Part shown: in pieces, positions 7,990-15,718 of the stretch
How positions within the stretch are numbered: position 1 is the stretch's first letter
Layout of the letters: the number at the start of each line of letters is the position of its first letter
NCBI GenBank assembly: GCA_963713445.1
Contig: CAVQMB010000043.1
Coordinates: forward strand, 20,303 to 84,302
Direction of reading: 5' to 3'
Origin: CAVQMB01 sp963713445
GTDB taxonomy: Bacteria > Pseudomonadota > Gammaproteobacteria > Competibacterales > Competibacteraceae
Length of the DNA stretch: 64,000 nt
The notes under the pieces: generated by a model
The model's database searches: none
What the model saw: only the letters and a program-made list of their open reading frames with translations
Told to the model about the DNA's origin: nothing
Program-made: the position numbers and the translations under genes

Positions 7990-9078
7990 GTGGCAGAACT
8001 GATAGTCAGCCGTCCAGCGGGCACTGGCGTCGGTCAAAGAGGTGATCGATTACTTCGTCATCGTCGACACCGGCTCCAGCGACGGGACGCCCCAACAAAT
8101 CATCGATTTTATGGAGGCGCTCGGGATTGCTGGCGAGGTGCATTTCCGCGACTGGGTCAACTTCGGCCATAACCGCCAGCAGGCGCTCGAGCTGGCTGTG
8201 GCGGCCGGACATGGTGAGTGGCTGTTGTTCCTCGACGCCGACTGCCGGCTGGAGTACCAGGATCCCGAGTTCTACAGACAACTAGCGCCGGGTGTGAGCT
8301 ACCAGATCGTCAATGTCTTGGGGCAGACCAGCTACTCCGTGCCCCACCTGGTCGATGTGTCGGTGACCCGCTGGCGGTGGCAAGGTGTCGTGCACAATTA
8401 TCTGTCCAGTGATCAGCCCGTTACACCGCAGCCTTTACCCGGCGTACGGGTGATCGTCAGTACCTCCGAGGGCGCCAAGTCCCATGGTCTGACGCCGGCC
8501 GATAAATACCTCCGCGACGCCCGGCTTTTGGAGGAAGAACTACGCCGCAACCCGCACGACGCCCGCAGCCAGTTCTATCTGGCCCAGTCCTATCGCGACG
8601 CCGGCAAGCTGACCAAAGCCTACAAACACTACGAGCGCCGGGTGGCGATGGGCGGCTGCAGGAGGAGGTCTACGTCGCCCAGTGCGAGAAAGCGCTGCTG
8701 GCGATCCGGCGTGGCATGGGTCACCGCGAAATCCTGGAAGAACATCTCAAGGCCTACAGCCTGCGCCCCAGCCGGGCCGAGGCCTTGTGGCAACTGGCCT
8801 CCTACTGCCGGGAACAGAAGCGCTACGCCGAAGGGTACCTGTTCGCCAAATCCGGCCAGGATATCCCGCTACCGGCCGACATTCTGCTCCTCCGCCGCGA
8901 TGTCTACGAATGGCGGCTGCTGGACGAATTTGCCGTCTGCGCGTACTGGATCGGTCAGTATCGGGAGTCCGCCGACGCCAGCCGGCGACTACTCGAGGAG
9001 AACCGCTACGAGCCGGGCGAGAAGAACCGGCTCGAGCGGAATTCGCAGTTTGCGTGGGAACGGCTCGAGGCTATCTGA
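7990..9078 (+). pseudogene. GT2-TPR glycosyltransferase, copy 2, internal deletion plus frameshift
   Basis: This aligns with 2750-3901. A start region like copy 1 (MAELIVSRP) runs directly into AVQRALASVKEVIDYF in another frame, so about 70 bp encoding the first strand of the GT-A fold (ICLNMIVKDES in copy 1) are missing. From GTG 8042 the frame is open (MIDYFVIVDTGSS, FRDWVNFGHN, FLDADC). At about 8658 one G is missing (GGC TG-CAG against GGC TGG), after which the correct frame resumes as EEVYVAQ and runs to TGA at 9078. The interval from 8042 is one base short of 3n. It has probably lost nucleotide-sugar binding and is inactive. Confidence 0.8.
8888..8987 (+). repeat. 100-nt tract identical to 3717-3816
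   Basis: This is the partner of the conversion tract in glycosyltransferase copy 1. Identity starts and stops abruptly. Confidence 0.85.
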
Positions 9079-9090
9079 CTGTTCGGACGC

Positions 9091-9693
9091 TTACGGCGGC
9101 GTCTGAACCGTTGCGCAGATGGCATAGCCTGTTACTGTCACGCTGCTGCCAACAAAAGCGCCAATCCCGGTAACGTGCCAAGCGGCGCTGCCGCCGCTTG
9201 TGGTGGGGTAATTGTCGCGCAGGTAGGTGCCGGACACGTCCGCGCCGCCACCGAGTACTTTGTATGTGGAATCCGGACAAACAGCGTCGCATGACGCCGT
9301 CCCACTATGGGGGCCGTCACTGCATGTCTCTATGATGTAGTTTGAAATGCCGGCGGGTCCTGTGGGTCCGGTAGCGCCCTTGGGCCCGGTGGCACCAGTG
9401 GGTCCTGTCGGCCCCGTTGGCCCCGTGGTGTCGCACGTGATCACCTGCTGGGTTGAGTCTAGGCATAGCCCGGAAGCCGCGGTGCCGCCGGTGGCGCCGG
9501 GTATGAAGACGCCGCCGCTGCCCTTGACCTCGAGTTGTGGATTGCTGGTGGAGTCGTTGAGCAGGATGTTGTTGCTGCTGCTCCCGGGTGTTATCGAGAC
9601 GTCGTTGGAGGGGGACACTGCGTAGGCTAACGGCTGCAGGGCAAACGTCAGCGATAACACCAGATGGGTTTTCCGGAACCTTGTTTGGTGCAT
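9091..9693 (-). CDS. Exported short collagen-like (Gly-Pro-Thr) protein, intact
   Basis: The start at 9693 has a purine-rich RBS (AGGGAGAGAG). The 200-residue product has a signal peptide (ends AYA), the island module (NDVSITPGSSSNNILLND, QLEVKGSGG, GLCLDSTQQVITC), a short collagen-like segment (GPTGPTGPTGATGPKG) and a Cys-containing C-terminal domain of about 90 residues (YKVLGGGADVSGTYLRDN ... GYAICATVQ) resembling tails of secreted or phage-fibre-like collagen proteins. Unlike the other two collagen-like genes it has Pro at X, no perfect 9-bp array and no frameshift. It lies 35 nt downstream of IPTL-CTERM copy 3, in a likely operon. Confidence 0.82.
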   Translation of the reverse strand: MHQTRFRKTHLVLSLTFALQPLAYAVSPSNDVSITPGSSSNNILLNDSTSNPQLEVKGSGGVFIPGATGGTAASGLCLDSTQQVITCDTTGPTGPTGPTGATGPKGATGPTGPAGISNYIIETCSDGPHSGTASCDAVCPDSTYKVLGGGADVSGTYLRDNYPTTSGGSAAWHVTGIGAFVGSSVTVTGYAICATVQTPP

Positions 9694-9728
9694 TGTTCTC
9701 TCTCCCTGTCTATAGAATGATGATCGGG

Positions 9729-10532
9729 TCAGGCCTGGAATCGGTCGTCCGCCGGGCGACGCCGGCGCCACAGCAGGCCCAGCGCAAGGCTCAGGGTCAG
9801 CAGCAGCAGTCCAAAGCCCGACAGCGTGGGAATTGAGGGCACCGCCGGCGGTATCAGGGCGTTGAGGAACCAGCGCAGGTTGCCGCCACTGTCGACGGAA
9901 TCGAAACTCGCCGGCGAACCGGGTGCAAGATACAGCCCGGTGGCATGGTTGTCCTTGACGTCCACGTAGCTGATCGATTGACTGCCGCCATTGGCCAGCT
10001 TGAGGAACGCGGGGCTGCCGTCGCTGGTGCTGCGGAGCTTGAGCAGGTTACCTGCGGTGCCGGTCAGCGTCAGTGCCGTGTTAACCGTTTGGGTGGTACC
10101 GGCCGTGAACGCGACCTGGCGGCCGTTGGCGGTGGCGATCTTGAGTTCATTGAAAGTCGTGCTGCCGGCGATGGTGGCATTGCTGACGCCGCAGCCGTCG
10201 TTCATGTTGACTTTGCTGGTGTCGGCGTTGAACGTGCCGTCGTTGCTCCAGTCGCCAGACATGTTGAGGGTCCCGGTATCTCCATCCAACTGGCCGCCAC
10301 TATTGATGACCGCGTTGTTCGTGTCGTTAAGGACGGCCGAATCGAGGTGAAGAGTGCCCGATACCGTCAGATCGCCGCAGCCAAGCGTCGTCAAAGCGTT
10401 GCCCAGCGACATATCATTGCCCGCTCCGACGTTTATGCCGCCGGCCGCCCATACCGGCCGCGCCAGCATGACGGCAATGGCCAGGACAACACCAAAACCC
10501 GTGGAATAACGTATCCGTCCAGTGTTCGGCAT
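9729..10532 (-). CDS. IPTL-CTERM exported surface protein, copy 3 (divergent)
   Basis: The protein has 267 residues: a signal peptide (ends VWAA), then the same architecture as copies 1 and 2 (TLGCGDLTVSGTLHL, GDTGTLNMSGDWSNDGTF, NDGCGVSNATIAGSTTFNEL, SISYVDVKDNHATG), then IPTLSGFGLLLL, a hydrophobic helix and WRRRR near the C-terminus. This is a complete IPTL-CTERM sorting tail. DNA similarity to the other copies is much lower, so this duplication is older. It is the first gene of a two-gene operon with the Gly-Pro-Thr collagen-like gene. The cognate exosortase is not in the window. Confidence 0.85.
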   Translation of the reverse strand: MPNTGRIRYSTGFGVVLAIAVMLARPVWAAGGINVGAGNDMSLGNALTTLGCGDLTVSGTLHLDSAVLNDTNNAVINSGGQLDGDTGTLNMSGDWSNDGTFNADTSKVNMNDGCGVSNATIAGSTTFNELKIATANGRQVAFTAGTTQTVNTALTLTGTAGNLLKLRSTSDGSPAFLKLANGGSQSISYVDVKDNHATGLYLAPGSPASFDSVDSGGNLRWFLNALIPPAVPSIPTLSGFGLLLLTLSLALGLLWRRRRPADDRFQA

Positions 10533-10969
10533 ACTCGCTCTCCCAATTTGTTTGCCAAATTTAATAAATTGGCTATTTAGTTTTTTGTTGGTTGCAAATT
10601 GTCACGCAACAGGCGGTATGCCAATCCACTCTAGCCCATCGCGCATTGTAATTACCCACTTGGACACTTCAATGCGTTCTAGTCGCGTAAAAAAGCTAAG
10701 CCAATATACATCGTAGGAGTAGTCAATTGGATTAATCTAGTTGAAAAGACTGGGCTTGGCAAGCAATCGATGCATTGTCCTGAGAAAGGCGAATCAATTA
10801 ATTTTCACCAAATTGAAAACAAGAATAGTCTAATATGTCAATCAACGTACTAGCCTGCCGCCTAAAATGAGTAATCACACGAAAATGAAGAGGCAACAAT
10901 CCTTGTCGCACCCACTGAGGCCTGGGTGGTCTCGGCTGCTACACTGGGGTTCGGGAGAGTTCCGAGTTC
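10533..10969. promoter_or_regulatory. AT-rich 437-bp boundary region upstream of IPTL copy 3 and recD
   Basis: This region is far more AT-rich than its surroundings. Near the IPTL start it has TATTTAG plus T6 (10574-10586) and TTGCAAATTGT (10592-10602), resembling the elements before copies 1 and 2. The remainder to about 10870 has no convincing ORF or terminator. It marks the right edge of the surface-protein island. The recD promoter must lie in its right part, but I cannot place it. Confidence 0.45.
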
Positions 10970-12826
10970 GTGACAATGCTGGATGTACTGAATCGGCTGC
11001 TTCAGACAGGCGCTGTATCCGACATCGATCTGCACTTTGCGCGTTTTCTGGCACAGCATGGCGCAGGCGACGCACCGACTGTGCAACTCGCGGCCTGTCT
11101 GGCGAGCCACGCGACCGGCGACGGGCATGTGTGCGTGGATTTGCCGGCCGTTGCCGGACAGGTGCTGTTTACGGGGGAGAATCATCCGGGTCTGATGGCG
11201 CCGGCGCTCAGTGAGTGGCGGAGCGATCTGCGCCGCAGTCCGGTGGTGGGTCGCCCGGGCGAGTTCCGGCCGCTGATCCTGGACCGGCGCGGACGACTGT
11301 ATCTGTACCGCTATTGGGACTACGAGCGACGGCTGGCGCGCGATCTTCTGTCGCGCGCCGCGGCCCCGGTCGATGGGCTCGACCAATCCCGCCTGCGGTC
11401 GGATCTCGATCGGTTGTTCGGGCCGCCCGGTGCCACCGTCAATGGGCAGAAGGTCGCGGCGGCGGCGGCGCTGTGCCGCCGGTTCTGCGTGATTTCCGGC
11501 GGGCCGGGCACCGGCAAGACCACCACGGTGGTCAAGGTGCTGGCGTTGCTGGCCGGCCAACAGCCCGGGCGGGCGCCAGTGATCGGGCTGGCGGCGCCGA
11601 CCGGCAAGGCCGCGGCGCGGATGCAGGAGGCCATACGCCACGCCCGCGACCGGCTCGATCTCGACCCGCAGGTGCTGGATACCATTCCCGACCAGGCCCA
11701 GACCCTGCACCGGTTGCTCGGACCGCGGCCTGACGGCAACGGATTCCGCCATGACCACAGCAATCCGTTGCCGCTGGACGTGCTGATTGTCGATGAGGCC
11801 TCGATGATCGATCTGGCGCTGATGGCGCGGCTGATCGATGCGCTGCCGTCAGCGACCCGGCTGATTCTGCTGGGTGACCGCGACCAACTGGCGTCGGTCG
11901 AAGCCGGCGCCGTGCTGGGTGACATCTGCGGCGCCGGCAACGCGTTTTCGGCGGCATTCAGGGATCAGCTCGTGCAGTTGACCGGCGAGGCCTTGCCCAC
12001 CGCCCGGGCGCGGCGTTCACCGCTCGCCGATTGCATTGTGCTGCTCAGGCACAGTTACCGGTTCGGCCACGACAGCGGCATTGGCCGGCTGGCCCAGGCG
12101 GTTAACGGGGGCCGCGCGGAGGCTGCTGTCAAGCTGCTGCACCGCGGGGAATGGCCGGATGTCCACTGGCGTGAATTGACCGGGGCAGCATTGTCAGAGG
12201 GCCTGGCCCTGCGGCTGGCTGAGGGCTATGGACCGTATCTGCGGCTTCTTGCAGGTGGCGCGTCGGTCAAGCAGGTGTTCGCCGCGTTCGAGGCGTTCCG
12301 GGTTCTGTGCGCGTTGCGCGGTGGACCGTTCGGGGTGAGTCAGCTCAACCGGCTGATTCAGCGCATCCTGCAGCAGCGTCGCCTGTTGCGGGTCGGCAAT
12401 GCTGTCTGGTACCCGGGCCGGCCGATCATGGTGACCCGCAATGATTACAGTCTGCGTCTTTATAACGGTGATACCGGTATCGCCATGACCGATGATGAAG
12501 GGCGGCTGCGGGTCTGGTTCCAGGGCGCCGACGGTAGTCCGCGCGGCTTATTGCCGGGGCGGCTCCCGCCGCACGAGACGGTGTTCGCGATGACGATTCA
12601 CAAGAGCCAGGGGTCCGAGTTCGAGCGGGTGATGCTGGTGTTACCGCCGGGCGACAGCCGTATCCTGGGGCGCGAGCTGCTGTATACCGGCATTACCCGA
12701 GCCCGGCGCCGGGTCGAACTATGGGCCAGCGAGGCGGCGGTGCGTGCTGCGGTCGCCCAGCGCTCTCAGCGTAGCAGCGGGCTGGCCGAAGCGCTCTGGC
12801 GCCACTCTGGGGATGCGGCGACATGA
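10970..12826 (+). CDS. recD: Exodeoxyribonuclease V subunit alpha (RecD)
   Basis: This is a 618-residue SF1 helicase subunit of RecBCD, which processes double-strand DNA ends. Walker A GGPGTGKTTT is at about 177-186, Walker B VDEASMIDLALM at about 275, a conserved GDRDQLASVEAGAVL follows, and the UvrD-like C-terminal motif is TIHKSQGSEF at about 543-552. Length and motif order are normal. The start is GTG at 10970 or ATG at 10976. recB and recC, usually adjacent, are not in this window; the surface-protein island sits on the upstream side. The stop overlaps the next start as ATGA. Confidence 0.95.
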   Translation: MTMLDVLNRLLQTGAVSDIDLHFARFLAQHGAGDAPTVQLAACLASHATGDGHVCVDLPAVAGQVLFTGENHPGLMAPALSEWRSDLRRSPVVGRPGEFRPLILDRRGRLYLYRYWDYERRLARDLLSRAAAPVDGLDQSRLRSDLDRLFGPPGATVNGQKVAAAAALCRRFCVISGGPGTGKTTTVVKVLALLAGQQPGRAPVIGLAAPTGKAAARMQEAIRHARDRLDLDPQVLDTIPDQAQTLHRLLGPRPDGNGFRHDHSNPLPLDVLIVDEASMIDLALMARLIDALPSATRLILLGDRDQLASVEAGAVLGDICGAGNAFSAAFRDQLVQLTGEALPTARARRSPLADCIVLLRHSYRFGHDSGIGRLAQAVNGGRAEAAVKLLHRGEWPDVHWRELTGAALSEGLALRLAEGYGPYLRLLAGGASVKQVFAAFEAFRVLCALRGGPFGVSQLNRLIQRILQQRRLLRVGNAVWYPGRPIMVTRNDYSLRLYNGDTGIAMTDDEGRLRVWFQGADGSPRGLLPGRLPPHETVFAMTIHKSQGSEFERVMLVLPPGDSRILGRELLYTGITRARRRVELWASEAAVRAAVAQRSQRSSGLAEALWRHSGDAAT

Positions 12827-13335
12827 TGCCGCCAGACATTGGCCTGGACTGGCGCTGGTTGCTGCTCGCTGCCGCGGCGTTGCTTGCAATCACTGTGGTC
12901 GCGGCGCTGTTGCGGGTGCGGCGGCTATATCCTTACGAAGCACGGGCTGGTTTGCTGTCGCCGGCCGAGCTGCGGTTTTTCCAGGCGCTGGAACAGGCAC
13001 TGGGCGCGCAGGCACGCATCCATACCAAAGTGCGGCTGGCGGATCTGATCCAGGTGCGGTCATCTGTTTCGGGGCGTGGCTTCTACCGCGCCTTCAGCCC
13101 GATTGCCTGCAAGCACGTCGATTACGTGCTGTGTGACGACGCCCACCGGATCCTTTGTGCGATCGAACTGGATGACCGCTCCCACCACCGCCGTGAGCGG
13201 CAGCAACGCGATCTGTTCGTCGATGCCGCATTCAAGGCGGCCCGGATTCCGCTGCTGCGGTTTCCGGTGCAGGCGCGGTATCCGTTGCAGCCGTTGCGCG
13301 AGCGGTTGCTGACGGTGGTGGGCCGGAACGGTTAG
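12823..13335 (+). CDS. DUF2726 domain protein with N-terminal membrane anchor
   Basis: The protein has 170 residues. One membrane helix (about 11-29) is followed by a DUF2726 domain (YPYEARAGLLSPAELRFFQ, then HVDYVLCDD, then IELDDRSHHRRERQQRD). DUF2726 resembles restriction-endonuclease-like folds, and the Asp/Glu-rich core (VDYVL, IELDD) fits, but the biological role is not established. Translation is probably coupled to recD through the ATGA overlap, so a link to DNA metabolism is possible. Confidence 0.8.
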   Translation: MMPPDIGLDWRWLLLAAAALLAITVVAALLRVRRLYPYEARAGLLSPAELRFFQALEQALGAQARIHTKVRLADLIQVRSSVSGRGFYRAFSPIACKHVDYVLCDDAHRILCAIELDDRSHHRRERQQRDLFVDAAFKAARIPLLRFPVQARYPLQPLRERLLTVVGRNG

Positions 13336-13362
13336 GCTAGAACGGTAAGCGGAGGGGCGTCC

Positions 13363-13571
13363 ATGCCTGAGCCTGCGTCGATTATGGTTTGCGGCGAAGC
13401 ATTGATCGATGTGGTACCGGTAGGCGCCGGCGACAGCTTCATGGCGGCACTGCTGTTCGGCCTATGGCAGGGCTGTCCCGCGGCGACGTCGGTGCCGTGC
13501 TGACCTGCACCCGGTTGGGTGCCGACCCGCCGATGCTGGCCGAACTCGGGGCGGCACTCGATCGCGCTTGA
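13363..13571 (+). pseudogene. Remnant of a PfkB-family sugar kinase (N- and C-terminal ends only)
   Basis: ATG at 13363 follows GGAGGGG. The first residues (MVCGEALIDVVP) are the classical N-terminus of fructokinase-like PfkB enzymes. They run directly into GAGDSFMAALL, the catalytic anion-hole motif normally found some 230 residues later. A frame change then leads to LTCTRLGADPPMLAELGAAL, the normal C-terminus, ending at 13571. About 200 or more residues of the fold, including the sugar-binding lid, are missing, so the gene is dead. Confidence 0.82.
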
Positions 13572-13603
13572 ATCTCGGGCGACGGGAGGCCGAACACCGG
13601 CTT

Positions 13604-14074
13604 ATGATTGAGCACAAGCATCTGTTAGTGGTGGCGCATGTGCCGTCGCCCAACACCCGCGCCCTGTGTGCGGCGGTGCTGCGCGGTGCCCGCCACGCTG
13701 ATATCAGCGGTGTCCGGGTACGGCATCTGGCGCCACTGCAAGCCGGCTCCGACGACGTGTTGCGGGCCGACGGCCTGATTTTGGGCACCACCGAGAACCT
13801 GGGCTACATGAGCGGTGCGCTCAAGGATTTCTTCGACCGCAGTTATTACCCGTGCCTGGAGAAAACCGAGGGCCTGCCGTACGCGCTTTACATCCGGGCC
13901 AGTCATGATGGCACCGGCACCCGCCGGGCGGTGGAGAGCATCGCTGCGGGGCTGCGCTGGAAAGCGGTGCAGGCGCCGCTGATCTGCCGTGGCGGGTTCC
14001 GCGACGAATTTCTCGGCCAGTGCGAGGAGTTGGGCATGCTGCTGGCGGCCGGCCTGGAGGCCGGCGTGTTCTAG
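13604..14074 (+). CDS. Flavodoxin-fold NAD(P)H:FMN reductase-like protein
   Basis: The sequence shows a flavodoxin-like core: strand HLLVVAHVPSPNTRAL with a phosphate-loop-like SPNT, then GLILGTTENLGYMSGALKDFFDR, typical of FMN-binding flavoproteins of the NADPH-dependent FMN reductase group, then a C-terminal strand-helix region. A TTG at 13568 would overlap the end of the kinase remnant, but the ATG at 13604 begins directly at the fold and has GGGAGG upstream (long spacing), so I use it. Substrate unknown; probably a soluble oxidoreductase. It converges with the ABC permease gene (4-nt overlap). Confidence 0.75.
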   Translation: MIEHKHLLVVAHVPSPNTRALCAAVLRGARHADISGVRVRHLAPLQAGSDDVLRADGLILGTTENLGYMSGALKDFFDRSYYPCLEKTEGLPYALYIRASHDGTGTRRAVESIAAGLRWKAVQAPLICRGGFRDEFLGQCEELGMLLAAGLEAGVF

Positions 14075-14874
14075 CTGTTGGGCCGCCAGCGCAGCAGGTA
14101 GCGTTCCAGCCGCTCGATCGCCAGATCGATCGCCAGCACCACCACCGAGGTCAGCAGCAGGCCCGCGAACACGCCGGTGGTATTGAACACGCCCTGGGCG
14201 TGGGCGACCACGTAGCCGATGCCGCGCGCCGAGCCGATGTACTCGCCGACCACCGCGCCGACCAGGGCGAAACCGATGCTGGTATGCAGGCTGGAGAAGA
14301 TCCAGGCCATCGCCGAGGGCAGGTACACGTGGCGCAGCAACTGGCCGTCGGAGGCTTGCAGCATGCGGGCATTGTTGACCAGCACCGGGTCGACTTCGCG
14401 GATACCCTGGAAGGTGTTGAAGAACACCACGAAGAACACCAGGGTGACCCCCAGCGCGATTTTGGAGGCCATGCCGAGGCCGAACCAGAGCATGAAGATG
14501 GGCGCGAGAATCACCCGCGGCAGGGCATTGAGAATCCGGATGTAGGGGTCGAACACCGCCGCCAGCAGATCGACCCGGGCCAACGCCAGGCCGGCCAGTA
14601 CCCCGCTGATGATACCGATGACGAATGCCGCCATGGCCTCGGCCAGCGTGGTGTACAGGTGGATCCAGATATAGCCGCTCACCATCCAGTCCCACAGCTG
14701 CACCGTGATGGCTGAGGGCTGACTGAAGAAGAACGGGTCCAGTATGCCGAGCCGGGCCAGCAGTTCCCACAGCCCCACTACGAGCACGAAGAAGCCGAGC
14801 TGCAGCGCGAACACCAGCGCCCGTGACGGCGCCGGCCGTGACCCGGACGTGGCCAGCGATTGCTCAGCCGCCAT
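14071..14874 (-). CDS. ABC transporter permease (SsuC/TauC/ThiX type)
   Basis: The protein has 267 residues and about six membrane helices. The EAA-type cytoplasmic loop (NNARMLQASDGQLLRHVYLPSA region) couples to the ATPase. This is a BPD_transp_1 permease of the nitrate/sulfonate/taurine/pyrimidine group. It is the last of three genes in the order binding protein, ATPase, permease, and its start overlaps the ATPase end by 11 nt. Substrate is not deducible from the sequence. Confidence 0.9.
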   Translation of the reverse strand: MAAEQSLATSGSRPAPSRALVFALQLGFFVLVVGLWELLARLGILDPFFFSQPSAITVQLWDWMVSGYIWIHLYTTLAEAMAAFVIGIISGVLAGLALARVDLLAAVFDPYIRILNALPRVILAPIFMLWFGLGMASKIALGVTLVFFVVFFNTFQGIREVDPVLVNNARMLQASDGQLLRHVYLPSAMAWIFSSLHTSIGFALVGAVVGEYIGSARGIGYVVAHAQGVFNTTGVFAGLLLTSVVVLAIDLAIERLERYLLRWRPNS

Positions 14875-15718
14875 GGGCCAGTTCCTCCTCGTGCTTGTGG
14901 ACCTCGACCCGCAGGTCGCCCCAGATGCGCTTGTACAGATCGGTGAACTCGCTGTTCAGGCGGATTTCACTGACGTCGCGTGGACGTTCCAGGGTGATCG
15001 GATAATCCCCTTTGATGCGGGCCGGGCCGGTCGACAACACCACTACCCGGTCGGCCAGGGCGATGGCCTCTTCCAGGTCGTGGGTGATGAACAGCACCGT
15101 TTTGCGGGTTTCCTGCCACAGCTCCAGCAGTTCGGTTTCCATGACCTGGCGGGTCTGCACGTCCAGCGCCGAGAACGGTTCGTCCATCAGCAGGATGCGG
15201 GGATTGACGATCCAGGCCTGGGCGATCGCGGCCCGCTTGCGCATGCCGCCGGACAACTGGTGCGGGAAGCGGTCCTCGAAGTCGGTGAGACCGACCCGTT
15301 GCAGCCAGTGGCGGGCCTGGCGTCGCGCCTCGGCCTTGCGGACCCGGCGGAAGTTCAGGCCGAGCGTCACATTATCCAGTACGGTGCGCCAGGGCAGCAG
15401 GGCATCCTGCTGGAACAGATAGGCCGCGTGCGGATTGACACCGGCCAGCGGCTCGCCGAATACCCTGACCTGTCCGGCCGGTGGGAATAACAGCCCCGCG
15501 GCGGCATTGAGCAGGGTCGACTTGCCGCAGCCGCTGGGGCCGACGATGGCGACGAAGGTGCCTTCCGTGATGCGGAGGCTGATCTGGTCCATGACCGTAT
15601 GCACGGCTCCGCCAGGTGTAGCGAAGCGGATGGTGACGTCTTCGAAGTCCAGCGCCGGCGCTGTGATGGCCGGCGACGGGTTGTCGCCGGCCGGTTTGGT
15701 TACTTCAGAATGGCTCAC
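14864..15718 (-). CDS. ABC transporter ATP-binding protein (SsuB/TauB type)
   Basis: The start is GTG at 15718, overlapping the binding-protein stop (GTGA) and placing the domain at the usual distance. The product has 284 residues. Walker A GPSGCGKST, Q-loop FQQDALLPWRTV, signature LSGGM, Walker B ILLMDEPFSALD and switch His in FITHDLEEA are all present. It energises import through the adjacent permease. LPWRTVLDN is characteristic of the nitrate/sulfonate/taurine ATPase subfamily. Confidence 0.93.
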   Translation of the reverse strand: MSHSEVTKPAGDNPSPAITAPALDFEDVTIRFATPGGAVHTVMDQISLRITEGTFVAIVGPSGCGKSTLLNAAAGLLFPPAGQVRVFGEPLAGVNPHAAYLFQQDALLPWRTVLDNVTLGLNFRRVRKAEARRQARHWLQRVGLTDFEDRFPHQLSGGMRKRAAIAQAWIVNPRILLMDEPFSALDVQTRQVMETELLELWQETRKTVLFITHDLEEAIALADRVVVLSTGPARIKGDYPITLERPRDVSEIRLNSEFTDLYKRIWGDLRVEVHKHEEELAHGG

